DNA from: Lentinus brumalis
Taxonomy: Eukaryota > Basidiomycota > Agaricomycetes > Polyporales > Polyporaceae
Length of the DNA: 64,000 bases
NCBI GenBank assembly: GCA_001792895.1
Contig: MARA01000016.1
Coordinates: forward strand, 124,001 to 188,000
Direction of reading: 5' to 3'
The position numbers were made by a program, and so were the translations under genes. Within the stretch, counting starts at the first letter, position 1, and each line of letters starts with the position of its first letter. Of this stretch, positions 46,251 through 58,601 are shown piece after piece. The notes under the pieces were generated by a model. That model saw nothing but the letters and a program-made list of their open reading frames with translations, ran no database searches and was not told the origin of the DNA.

Positions 46251-49200
46251 TCACTGTCCATACACCGCAGAACGCGCAGCCTGGGTCATCTGGAGCCGCA
46301 TGACGCGGTCGTCGGAGACCACGAGGATCTCGTCGCGGCCGACACCAAGTGGTGGTCGTGGCATGTATGGGTTGGGGTATGGCACGCCTGCACCAGGTGG
46401 TGGAGGCAGTCCGTGGCCATTCGAGCCGAAGGACGTTCTCGAGCCGTCCGGAGAACCATAGGGCGCGTAACCATAACCTCCTGGGTATGGATTGTACTGG
46501 TTCGCTGCTGAGTGCGTCGTGGACGGCGGCGTGTCGGCGAAGAGGCAGCGCAGGTTGTTGCCTTGAATGATCTGTGACATTGAACCAGTCTCCACATGCC
46601 GGATCTCCACGAACGTCGGCTCGAAGGCAAGGACGTATGGATAGTGTAGCGCTACTTGGGTGTCAGTCGGGAGAGAGCCAGAGATCAACTGAACACTTAC
46701 CAAATCCAGTCGGTGATCCCTCCCAGTATACCATGAAGTCCTTCCGTGAACGCCAGCCCGTCTTGTTGACGTAGAAGGCGAATTCTTCGGAGGAGATCGG
46801 TAAAAGGTGACGATACTGTGAGATAGCAACGCACCGTCATAGCACAACAAGAACTCGTTATCTATTCGATAGATGGCGAGCGGCTTCAGGTTCTCCCTCT
46901 TGTGCACGAACTCAAGTGACGCGTCGGCCGGGTCGAGGAGACCCTGGGTATCCAATGTCTCGAGGTCGACGATTTCGAAGCCGTTTGTGCAACCAACACA
47001 CAACTTCGTCTTCAAGAAGTGGATTGAACTCGACTGCAGCGGGATGTAGAACTCCTGCTGAGGAATGAGAATCACGACCTCCAAAGTCTACTTGCTCGAC
47101 AAAACACATACCTTGAACACGCGCAACGTGTCGTTACCGCCCTGCAGCAACTTCCGGAACGTCGGCTTCGCCCTACCACGGACGTGCTGGTCGATCGGCT
47201 CCAGTGTCTTGATGGTACTGGACAAGGGACTCGACTTCACGACGCAGACGAGAGTTCTCCCAAGACACACGCCAGCCTTGAAGAAGGATATGTGCGACGC
47301 TATCCTCTTCGCACGCTTGAGACCAGCTAATGGATCCATTGGGTCCAACGCATCCAGTGGGAACGTGATTACTTGTCGTTCTGCGATCACAGGTCAGGCA
47401 AGGAACGGGATTCACGGCACACAGCTACCGTACCTGACAAGACGACTAGCAACTGGTAATCTTCCAGGACGTCGATCTGAGCCACATCCTTGAGTGCAAG
47501 CACCTTGACCGGTTCCCGATTGCGCTCCAGCAGATTCGAGAGGTAGACGCCATCGTCAGTACCGTACACGACCTTCCGGCCTTGATCTATCGTGGAAGTT
47601 CAGTGTGCTATTTGCAAGCATTATAGTCAAACGATGACTTACTGAACGGAGCAGCGCAGTTGACCCTGTTCACTCCAATGAAGAAGTTCTCGCTGAGGGT
47701 GATGGTCTCAAACACAGTACTGCGTTCGCGCATGGTTTCCTGCTGCTTCTGGATGTGCTCCACCCACTTCCGTTGGCTGACGTAGGTGCTCGCCCATAGC
47801 GTGATCTGATAGTATTTGCGGCCCAGATGCACAAATGTGATCGAGAACCCGCCCTTTGTCTCTTTCATAGGGATGACGGGGACATGCGGAGAGTTCTTGA
47901 TGAGAGCCTTCTGACGGGCGTTCATCGGCTTCTGGACTGCATACTCGTCGGGGGCGGAGACGAGGAGCAGCTCGAGTGGTATAGGCTGCTGAGTCTCAGC
48001 ACACTTGCTTCCCAAACATGGCGTAAAAGGGGGCTTACCCTTCGGTAGACCTTGTACTGCTCAACCTTGCTCTTCGGCTTGACCATCAAAAGAGCGTGAT
48101 CAAACAAGAAGACCATGAGCTCGCCACTGTCGCCCTGGGCGTTGCCGCGCTTCTTGAGTGCGCCCTTGTAGATGAGCTCTCGACCCTCCTCCTTCAACCG
48201 AAGGTCCTAGATCATGACTGTCAGTGGCGATACGCAGGCGGACGCGGAGGCACCGCACTCACCACTTGCTCTCCCGGACGGAACACGAGTTGCTGGTCGA
48301 GCTGCAGGAGGTTGAACCTGTTCTCTGCCTTTCCGGTCTCGGCATTGACGGCCTTCAGGAACTCGCGAACAATCTCGACGACCTTGGGGAGCACGGTCTT
48401 GTCGGGGTTGTCCTCCGATGTATGCTTGAGCACGGCCTCCAAGAGGAGCGGATACCTGGCCAATCGAGTCGTTGGCTTCGTAAGATAGCCGTTGAGCTCG
48501 AGTTTCCTTGACTCCGGCCGCCGCTCCGTCTCCTACTCGAGTGCGTCAGCGAACGGGGCTGACACGACCATGCGTAATCAGTACGAACGAACCTCCACAA
48601 ACCGCGCGAACGCGGGGTTGGCACTCTTCTCCTTCTCAAACTCGTACTTGCCGTATAGCTGGTGTGCACCGTACGAGACGAAGGGATGGAAGTGGGGGAC
48701 GGCCTCGAGCAAAATGTCACCAATCTGTTCCACGACGGCGTACGCCTTCTGCCGTTTATTGAGGGCGTCCCGTAACCGTGTGTTGACAGCGATGATGTCG
48801 TTAATGTTCCAGAACACCTGCTCGATGAAATCCTGCCGTCGCGCCTCAGGGATGATATCCAACTCCTGCAGGGGCTTCATCCACAACTATGCATGACATA
48901 CCGTCAGAGAGAGCACGACTGGTCTAAATCTATTCCATGCACTTACATCCCGGAGATACTCCATGTCGCGCACGAAGTCTCGTTCGGTGTAGATGACCTC
49001 GTTGATAGCTTCTTGACGCTTCTTCTCTGCGTCAGACACGCTCGCGACAACCTCCGCGGGGACTGTGTGAATCCACAGCGTGCCAGGTTCCTGTAAATGA
49101 TCGCGAAAACCATCGTATGAGCATCGTGAGGGAGGAGTAGCCGGCATACCACAAGTTCGCCCAAACTCTCCCGACTGATCTGCTTCTTGAGCTCGCGTTG

Positions 49201-51168
49201 GGGCTTCATGTTCAGGCGCGCTTGCTGCTCCAGCCGCCGTGGACAGGCGATCGAGTAACAAAGCTGGTCGCGCGTACATGTCGGAGAGTAGCAATCGGTC
49301 AATAGTGTGAAGACACCCGTCGGCAAGGGCACATCGTCAGACGAGATCGAGCCGGCTCGAGGTCGCGTAACGGGAGACGCGGGGGTCACGGAAGGGGTAG
49401 GAGAGTCGGGGCGGGACCCATCCTTCTTCTCTGAGTCGTCCTCGGCGGATGGTGACGGGCTCTCCTTGCTTGACGCATCGCCGCTGTCGGCACCGCCAAG
49501 AAGCGGCTGGGGCGTCCCGAGAGCTTTGAGGAGTTCCTCGTGTTCGTGCGGAACAGCCGCGAGCTCACCGCTGACGAACGGACTGGGCAGTTTTGTGCGA
49601 AACTGATACAAGTCGTGAGAACTGTCACGCAGTCGATGGTCATACGTCACCGCATGGAAGAACTTCTGCGCGTCCAGCGCACGTCCCAGCAGCAGCGCCA
49701 GATTGCGATCTGTGGTCTTGATGATGTACGCGATGGTGTCGACAGCTTCGCGTCCATCGAACGCGTCTTTGTACGTCAGACCATCCTTCACGCGGTCTCC
49801 AAGGGATATTCGAGCCTTGAATGCCTCAGCGACACGAGAGAGGAGTGCCGGGTACACGATAGGCGTCCTCCGCGGGCGCGGCGCTGATGAGTCGCGCCCG
49901 GGGGGAGCAGAGGGGACAGGCGGTCGGCCAGATCGGCCCGCTTCCATCATGGCACGGACGTGTGGGGACATCGCAGCAGACATCGACTGTGAGCGGTCAT
50001 TGATACTGCGATTTCGTTGAAACTGACCGGGCAGCGTCTTCGCAGACTCCGAGGATCGACGGCCCGATGGACCTGCATGGGACGGCGTGAAGGCGTTCAA
50101 CTGCGGCTCGTCGACCAATGTGGATGAAGCAGGGGAAATGCTGACTCCGGCAGCCTGTGCAGAGGCCAATGCGGTGTCAAGCTGGAGCGGGTACGGACGC
50201 GATGAGGACGGGGGGAAGTGGTGCGGGGCATGGGCGTAGTCCGCGCTCCCTGGAGGACCCGATGAGACAGACAAGCGCGATCGTACGCTGTTGGGAGCAG
50301 ACATACGTTGATAATTGCTATAGGGAAGCTCGCTCTGGTCTTCCTCCGTTCCGGCTTCGCTGGGAGGGGTGACCTCGGCGCTGCCGCCACTGCCCGTGCC
50401 ATTGGTGAAGTCGAGATCCAACCTCCCATCATCGGTCTCAAAGGACATGTTGATCCGCGGAAGAGTCTCGGGTATCTGGTCGAGGACAGGCGGGAGGGTC
50501 TGCGTGGACGGTGGACGTGGTCCGCGGGGGCCATTGGGGTGCGGAGCAGGCGCAGGCGCTGAGGGCGAGGGTGAAGGGGAGGATGCGGGTCGATTGGGAC
50601 GTTGTGGCCAGCTCTGCTGCTGACCCATGGCACCGTTGCTCGTGGACACCTGCACCTGGTACGCCTGCGCGGGTGTAAGGCCTGCCTCGGTGAGTGCCTC
50701 CAGGCCAGGGTCCGGGGGTTCCTCCGGAAGTGGTGCAATCACGCCTGGAGCGCTGCCGATTGAACGTGCACGGCTTACCACGGACGGTGGGGCGAGCGAG
50801 CGAGCGTACCCGTGCTGCTGCGACGAATATGGTGGTGGCTGATATCCTGGTGGCGGGACAGCGTAGGAGGATTGGGAGGAGGGCGCGATGGAGGAGGGGT
50901 AGTACGGCTGTCCGTACGCGCTTGGGATCGCTTGAGGAGCCGGCCTGTACGACGACGTCGATGTCCTCCGGTCGAGCTGAGCCTGCGGGTAATAAGGATA
51001 CGGCTGGCTGGCCGGGGGTTGTGGATATGGCTGTGGTAAGGATGTGGGCGAAGGGGCAAACTGGCCAGGCGGGAGTTGGTTATGATGGGTTGCGCTAGGC
51101 CGACCAAAGATGGATTCGTATGCAGCATTGCGTTTGTCGGGCCTGCGCGGACCCAGGGGCCTGTCCAT
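46251..51168 (-). CDS. Rho guanine nucleotide exchange factor, Rom2-type (DEP-DH-PH-CNH)
   Basis: The start at 51168 (MDRPLGPRRPDKRNAAYESI) is the first ATG in the frame. A Pro/Ser/Gln-rich disordered region of roughly 400 residues comes first. A DEP domain lies at about 49540-49870 (LLSRVAEAFKARISLGDRVK, LYQFRTKL). The DH exchange domain runs from about 49060 to 48220 (RQEAINEVIYTERDFVRDM, NINDIIAVNTRLRDAL, PTTRLARYPLLLEAVLKHT). The PH domain follows at about 48200-47640 (LIYKGALKKRGNA, LFDHALLMVKPKSK). The C-terminal CNH (citron homology) domain at 47600-46400 includes VVYGTDDGVYLSNL, FLKTKLCVGCTNGFEIVDLE and ILVVSDDRVMRLQ. This is the architecture of yeast Rom1/Rom2, which activate Rho1 in cell-wall integrity signalling and glucan synthesis. 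Introns are short and split all domains. Confidence 0.9.
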
Positions 51169-51461
51169 GGCAGACAGGGAGGCGGACGACGAGGGCAACA
51201 GCGAGGAGAACGTCGAGGTCGACGAGCAAGCAGTGGTACAATCCGGTAAGCGCCGACGCGAGGCTCGCGCCGCAACATCCTGGTCACACTCCCGAAACAC
51301 AGGAAAAACATACGGTGATGGGAGCTCTCGAGTGCTGACGTCGGTGGCAGCGAGATCTCACACGAATCCATGGTATACTGTCCCGCATTACATCTCGATG
51401 ATATACGAACGAATAAGATACTCATACACTCCAGTGTCCACCTCCGAGTCCGCGGCCACAA

Positions 51462-54400
51462 TCAGAACCGGAGGAACCCGCGCTTCTTCTTCTTCTCCGT
51501 TTCTCCGTATGTGCTCCCACTGGTGCTGTGGATCGAACTGTTCACAGAGACCGACGATCCCGCTGATGGCGCAGGCGACGGACGAAACAGGCGGCCACCA
51601 GATTGAGGAGCGGGGGCGGGAGGTGCACGTTGTTTCGGCGGCGCATCCTTGGTGTAGAACTTCTGATCGTAGATCTCCTGCGGCGTCCGCTGTGGCTCGT
51701 TGCCCTCCGGCACGCCGTTTGGTAGAGACTTCGAGCCAATTCCGCCCAGTTCAAGAACCATGAGGTCGCGCAGGAACTCTGTTGGGGTGAGCGCATGGGT
51801 TGAGCCTGCGCGAGGAAACGAGCATGTCCACGTGAGCGCCTAGACAACCGTTACGAAACCACCAGGTCACACACCGATGATGATTTCCTTGTTCAGGGTT
51901 TTCGACAGAAGGTACGCCTCGCGCATTTCAGAATACGTCATACCGCCGGCAACGAATACCAGTAACCTCTGGCGATTGTCGTTCTGGGTGCCCGGTCCCC
52001 TGGTTGCCTTATGCCAACTGGGTTTCTGGCTCCGCAGCGAAACTGCAGGTTGTATCGCCGGCGAAGCTGACCGTAGGCTCGTCGTCGTCGAGGCCACCGA
52101 AGGGGAGTCCTTGACATACGGGAACAACGTGGGATCAAGCTTGTTCGCAACGTGTTCCTGAACGATCGTCAGCGACATCCTCAGCAGACAGCCTAATGTC
52201 GTCATACCTCCAGCATGGTTCGGAGCACGGGCTTGTACCGTGAGAGCTCGTATTCCTCTTCGTTGCTAGGCTTCTGCTTTATCTTCTTCTTCGTGTCTTT
52301 GTCACCAGGTTGCTGTTCCTATCGTCAGCACGAACTGCGGTACCGAGCCAACTCCACATTTCCGACGCTACGCCTCCCGCAAAAGACCGTTCAATTGCCC
52401 TGGTTCCTGCGTCCTCTCCATACGGACCGCATTATCCAGTCTGGGCGCACTCTCGTAGTGGGGACCTCAGCAAAGAGGGAGCAGTGTCTGGCTGCATTGT
52501 CCCCAATGGTTTCGGCACGAGCAAGCGATCATCGGAGTAGACATCGCCGGAACGGTCGACACAGATAAGAGCACGTACCCTGTTTATACGAACACCGAGG
52601 TGGACGAGCGAGTTCACCGCGTCCTGCTCATGCATGGTGAGCCGCGCATGCTGGTACAGTCGTCGGCGGTCCTCCTCTGAAACGCCGTCCCGGTGCTGGA
52701 TGTACAGCGCGATGATTCGGACCTTGTTCATGTTGCTATCATGTTGCCGTCACGAGAACGGAATCGCTACGTCAGCAAAAGCCCAAAACACACCACAAAC
52801 GTCATAGCACCCACACAACATCGCGGCTGTCCAGAAGGGGGACCATCTCTTCGACCAGTGTTTTGGGTGTCTTGCCCTCTGCCGTAACACCGGTCGCGCA
52901 ATTCTGTTCGAATGAGGACTAGTCGCGTTGCGGAGATGACATCACGTACCTGTTCGACGTTGGCCACAGCGGGGAGCTTGTCGCGTTCGAAGATAGCCAT
53001 GCACTCCTGCGCCATGTTAAGGTGCAGCGAGAACTACGAGCACGAAGAAGTTGAAGTCCAATCAAGGGCATTCAAGGCCGAGCACACACACCTTGTCTCG
53101 TTGCTCCTGATACTGCGGCAAGTTCGCAAGCATATCCTTCATGTCGTTCAGATTCGCAGCGCCTTCCCTGAACGAAAAGATTACGACACCGTCGCAAACT
53201 CAAGCGACGAAAGATGACGCACCCCTTGAACCCAGCGTTGTCCGTCAAGAACTGGTTGAAGTCGGCCATGAGCTTGTCGATCGCCTCGCGCATGTGCATG
53301 TGGCGAAGCTCCGTCCACACGTTGTCCGCATCCGACAGCGTGGCCGCCTTGTCCTCGTAGCCGAGCTGCGTCTGGAACTTGTACCTGCAATCACAACGCA
53401 AACCTTGAGTTCCTCCTCCGCGCAGAAGAGCTCAAAAATACCCACCGGTACGTCGTCCCGTCCTCAATCGGGAGCAGGTCGTTCGCCATCGCCTGGTACG
53501 TGAACTCGTGCAGGAGAGGCGCCACCGTGTCCATCGACCGGTCGGTGATGATCAGAGTCGCGCGCGGCCGTGGAGGGTCCGAAGGTTTGGGGAAATCTGG
53601 GTTTGCCTTCTTGTACTCGTCAAGGTTTTGCTGCACCATGAACGCTAGTACCTTCGCAACATAATCGCCCTCGACGCTCTCGTACGCTCTCGCGTCTTGT
53701 CCCCGCGCCAGGTTGGTGCGCCACCGGCCGCTCCCTTCTGCTGGTGGCGGCGGGCGCGTGCTTGCATGGGGCTTGAGGGGGCCAAGCGGTTGGTGATGCG
53801 AGGGCGAGTGGTAGCGGATGAAAGGATACTCGTTCAAGGTCAGACACACGTTCGAGATCTACCAGCGCAGCGGTCAGTTGCCGGAGAATCTGCACGGCCC
53901 CCGGGAAGCGCACCATCTTGCTCATGAAGCGAAGCTCTTCGTGCAGTCGGTCACGCAAAGGCTTGTAAGAGGTGTCGCTGCGGGGTGGGCTGTACATGTT
54001 GAAGAAGGCGCCGGGACTTCGCACTGAGAATGCCTGGCTCTCGATAGCTGGGCATGGTGATAGCGTTGAACTCGAGCACATGTAACAGAGGTATCAGTTG
54101 ACGCACCCCAGAAGTTGATGAAGAGCTCTTGCAGCGCTTTCAGGTAGGGCTCCGCAGGCGAAGATGTCAAGCGTTCGAACAGTTGCTCATGTAGCCCTGC
54201 GAACGCAGGTGAGAACAAAGTATACCTAGCGTATGAGACATGTGCGCGCCCGCAACTCTTCGGTGAGGTCAATAGCAGATGTAACACTCGATCTCGCCTG
54301 GCCTGGCATCGACTGTCCAGTACATGTCTCGCGTGGAGTGGGCTGTGTGTATACACACAAGCGAGAAGTGTGTGCACTAGGTCGGGCACATCGAAAGGGA

Positions 54401-55470
54401 GAGCGTCCTGCGACTGATGTGGACGCAAGGTCGCATATCCAACCCCGCCCGGCTCCGATCTACATTGGAGAGGTTGGGAACATGCTCAGAAGTCGCGTGC
54501 TGCGGAGACTCGTCACCCAGCCAGGAGACTCCTGGAATTCCTTCACGCGGAGAACTCAGGCGGAGACCGCACCTAGTCCACGGACTGGCTGCCCGCCTGG
54601 CCCACCTCACCGTCGAGTCTCGTCCCTTCATCCGAGCCTTCCCCTCGCTCCTGCTCTTGGGATCCGCCAAAGTCATCGCCAGAGCTCTCCATGGATGTTT
54701 GCTGTGTCGTCTGGACATTCCCAATCCATCACGCGTCCGAGCTCCGGTCGCGTGCCGGGTCGCCAGTACGTCAACCGCAAGCACGACCGCACGATCGGTC
54801 CACCGCCTGTTGCGCAGACACGATAGGCCGCCGGACACCCAACGAAATATCTCGCGTCAGGGAAGAGCTCGTAGGATCCCCGTGGAGCGTGCCCTCGTCC
54901 GGAAAGGTGCACTGCCTGATCCTACCAAGACAGCTATCTCAAGGGGGAGGAACGAGGGCTTCGTGGCGCACACGGACGCATCCACATTGAGCAGGGAGCG
55001 TCTTCTCGGATGTCCTCCTCGGATCTCAGCATTAAGGAGTACGTACCATCAACGAAGAACAAGTGCGCAGCGGCGTACTGCTTGTGGCCGTTCGAGAAGT
55101 CGCGAATGATGCGGTCCACGTTCTGCGAGGTCGACATGACGATGTACATCGCCTCAAACTGTGGCTGGGGGTCGCGATGGGTAGTAATAGACTCAATCAC
55201 TGGGGGAAGAACGGCGTTCGCGCGAGCAAAGAGGTAGAGCAGCAGCGGACGGACGTACGCGTGACGTTCTCCTCCAAGATATCGAACTGCTTGAGAACGG
55301 AGTTGAGAAGCCGCTGAGAGTGTTCGTCGACGACGAGGATCTTCCATCGACCGGGGGGCTGCACCGAGCGGATCGCCTCGAGGAACTCTGCGAATCGTGA
55401 GCTGTATGCTCGAGCTTCGCGACGAGCACGAGCACGACGCACTGGACTTGACACTGCTGATTAGCGACAT
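51462..55470 (-). CDS. SEC1: Sec1/Munc18-family syntaxin-binding protein
   Basis: The start at 55470 gives MSLISSVKS, and a 68-nt intron leads to [20 protein letters not shown], the conserved SM-protein N-terminus. Further segments are [14 protein letters not shown] [74 protein letters not shown] with [10 protein letters not shown], and [20 protein letters not shown] near 51900. The tail ends in a basic, Ser-rich stretch ([11 protein letters not shown]). SM proteins bind syntaxins and promote SNARE assembly; this one most resembles exocytic Sec1. One intron, 54197-55046, is 850 nt long, while the others are about 50-100 nt. It splits FFVDG from LHEQLFERL, which are adjacent in the family, so the junction is secure. 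Confidence 0.88.
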
Positions 55471-55866
55471 GGCTCTTGGACCTGCGCGGAGAGATAGGCG
55501 ACGAGAACGAGGCCGACGGTGAGGCGGATGGCGAGGACGATGACAACGACGACGGCGACAAGCGTAAGACCAGCTGCAGCTCGAGAAGACGGCGGAGGAC
55601 GACGAGAGACTCGACCTCGGGGAGCGGTATGCAAGTGGCGGTACATCGCATCCGGCGATCTGCGTCTCCAGGCGTCGCGGCGTTTCTGCGGGCCGGCCAC
55701 CGAACCGCGCTCTCAGCCATCCTCATCCTCAGTCTGCATGCATCGGAATCATCCCTAACTGTCCGTCTATATACGAAGCGGGAAAAACACATCAACTATC
55801 GACACAGTATGCTAATGCGCCGCGGCCAGCTGGGGCAGCAAGGACACCGACATGGACTCCGACAAG
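55471..55866. other. Intergenic region upstream of the Sec1/Munc18 gene
   Basis: Short frames on both strands carry no recognisable motif. It likely contains the promoter of the minus-strand SM gene and the 3' end of the DUF6533 gene. Confidence 0.4.
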
Positions 55867-57570
55867 TCAGGACTGCTCCTCCCCGTCTGAGCGCGAAGCA
55901 AGGCGCGACTCGAGTTTATCGTCAGACGGCGCAGAGACATCCGCACTGATAAAAGCTCCAAGGGATGATATGAAACTTGGCGTGTCTTCGTAGGGATCCC
56001 TAGACGAGTGCAGAGCATCGTCGGGATCGAGCCTGACGACCACCTGGTTCGCTTCTTGCAGCTGGAGGAGGAAGCGCGACACGAGGATCGTCGTGATGCT
56101 GAAAGGTTGGTGAGGATTATGCTATGGTCGCAGCACGATGAGACACGTACGGCGCAGTGAATTGGGGCACAAGACTCTGTCCGCTATCGCCATCCCCCGC
56201 GATCTATAGAAGGTGAACATGAGCATGGGCTGCACATTGGAGTGGTGACCAGAGGCAGGATATATGGCTCACCGAAGTCACAGAAAAGACCAGGTGGAGA
56301 ACGTTCAGAATGAATAGAACTCTGTTGTATGTAGTGGCGGGCTCGTCAATTATCTCGCCGAATATCGCGGCGTCGCACATACATGAAGTAAATGGTTCCT
56401 GTGCGGCGCGTCAGGCATATAGTAAACCATGGCAAAGTTCGGGAATACGATTGGGGGGCATACCATCACGGAGGAGAATATCCGAGAATGACAGTCTGCG
56501 GAACTGTCGGATGTCCTTCAAGGCGGTCCTGCCGCTCAGCTTTGTCCAGGTAATATAGATGAGTAGACAGTCGGCAACGATGAGCGGCACTCGAGAGATA
56601 ATCACAACTGTGTGGTTCCGTGCATGAGCGTGCATGATCCAGAGTCCATACAATCAGTAGCAGTCAACCTACGCCTTGCAGACAGTCAGCACCAACTAGC
56701 GTGTGATTAGGAGCCAGTGAGCGAACCTGAGGTCGAGTACGGGGGTTGTATTGTCTGTCCCAAGACATCCGAACGGCGGGAACTTCTCTCCAGTGAGTCG
56801 ATAACCATACGTGACCTGTACAGCGGTAACTCCTGTGCTCGTCTAGATATATGGAGCGTTCATGTTCATACTCACCAGATTGGCACCAGCTGGCGCTAGA
56901 GACAAAGCCAAGACGAGGAGTCCGAGGACCTTGCTCCGACACAACACATATGCACGAAGGGCGGAGAACACTGGTGACAGGTATTAGGGTCGATGACCTG
57001 TGGACTTGAAGCACGACTTACCCGCCCCGGGAATTGACTGCAGGATCTGCATTGCCGTCGTGACCAGTACCAACAACCTGCAACTGGACATCGTCTCTCA
57101 ATACGTGATTATCTGCACGCTGCAAAGCTATACACAAACCTCTATTCCCGGTAGGAAACTATTAGCAAGACATGTACTGCTGGAAGCACTCACCTTGTCT
57201 GAGGAGAGAGATGCAAGCTGGACCAGCCCCAGTACATAGACTGCCAGGGAAATCCACCTGTTCGCAAAGAACAACAGTGACGCTCCAGTCCTTTTAGCGG
57301 TCCAGAAGCATGCCACTTCCCGGTCGAATGTGACGAACGCTTCATATACACAGAGTACTGAGTCGAGAGTAAACGTTAGGCCAGCAAGGGCGACCGCGTC
57401 GCAGAGCGAACGCACCCGAGACTGCCACATCGCAGTAGTCGCCTGTATAGCTAGTCTACGGTGTCAACAAGTAGTCATACGTCGAATGGCGGGAAAACAA
57501 CGTACATGGTCTTGAACAGGGTCATAGCAGCAGCAGCAGCAGCAGCAGAGACATCCGCGTCGGAGGGCAT
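55867..57570 (-). CDS. DUF6533 multi-pass membrane protein
   Basis: The start at 57570 (MPSDADVS) is followed by eight Ala codons written as a GCT repeat. After an intron comes the DUF6533 core: LDSVLCVYEAFVTFDREVAC and FWTAKRTGASLLFFANRWIS with flanking transmembrane helices. Later exons carry further helices (LGLLVLALSLAPVGANL), then SRVPLIVADCLLIYITWTKL and LKDIRQFRRLSFSDILLRDG, and a cytosolic tail SRFLLQLQEANQVVVRLDPD ending at 55867. The family is expanded in Agaricomycetes, spans the membrane several times and has no assigned function. Exon boundaries in the middle (56660-57200) are approximate. A truncated relative lies at about 17 kb. Confidence 0.8.
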
Positions 57571-58601
57571 GCCGAACTCGAACGGAAACCCTCACGCTGT
57601 GAAGGGCGAAGGATGCTTGTGATGACATCCATGGCACGAGCTGGCCTTATAATGATACAAGCAACCATTTGGCGATGCGGTCAATGGTCCGGACGCCAAC
57701 TCCTCAGCAAGCCACGGAGGTACGCCCACCGGTCGCATATACATGGCCCAATCGCACCCGAGTCATCGGTGATAGAAGAGCGGTTCGAGCGTGAGCCTGA
57801 GTCGCCACCGCAGGTGGTATGGCCAGGAGCGGACCTGCACGGGGATTCCAATGAAGTGGGTGTGCCTGAGGGCTATGTTAGGGCGATCGAGCAATCTTCA
57901 CCCGTTCTCGGTTGAAGACAGATAACAAGTCCAGCTTTAAGTGACAAGTCCGGCCAGATCGAAGGTCGTCAGGAAGAGTGGATAAGGTTGGCTTCCAAAG
58001 GAACATGCGGGACTTCTTGCCTGATATGTGCGCAGCCCGGAGTCAGTAGGTAGCGGAGCGCATGGGACCGGCACGACTTCAATAGCGTGCGAGTCATAAA
58101 GAAGAAAACAACTGACCCTTGAGATCAGGTAACTTTCAGCTCCCAGTAAGTTCAGGCACGGCGAGGGTAAGGGCCAACTTAAGCCACTACATACCTCAGT
58201 GAGGCCAGTAGCCAGGATATCGGGCGGCACAGGGGCCGGGAAATCAGACTGGAAGCCTGTCGATGTATCCGTGGCCGACCATGGCTGCCTGCAGAAGTTG
58301 ATGCGTCGAGAAGTCGAGTACGCAAAACAAAGACTAACTACGCACCGTATCCCCGCCCCCAATCTAAAGCTCAACATGTAAACGCCGTCGGACGCTGTCT
58401 GGTCATGCAGTCGAACTGCCATCGCAACGGGGGATGAACCTCAACAGATCAAGCATTTCCTTGTAGATTAGCAGTCAACAGGCTCCCTGAGCTCAAGTGT
58501 ACGCAAGCAGTCCATGTTACTGGTATACTGTAGATCGAATATCTAGATGTAAATCAAGCAGATGACAACAAGCCCACAACAACAACGCCCCCCGCTCATG
58601 C
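57571..58601. other. Intergenic stretch, no gene supported
   Basis: It lies between the DUF6533 start and the chitin deacetylase stop. A minus-strand frame at 57937-58422 and a plus-strand frame at 57613-57915 lack motifs and I do not accept them as genes. Confidence 0.4.

Noticed and set aside
51168..51300. Longer N-terminus for the RhoGEF starting at 51300
   Set aside because: The first codon there is GTG, not ATG; the first ATG in frame is at 51168.
54233..54826. 197-codon plus-strand open frame inside the Sec1/Munc18 gene
   Set aside because: It lies wholly inside the 850-nt intron, has no motif and reads as GC-rich chance coding; kept only as a finding about the intron.
57937..58422. 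161-codon minus-strand frame between DUF6533 and chitin deacetylase genes
   Set aside because: No recognisable domain and no supporting splice structure or neighbour logic.
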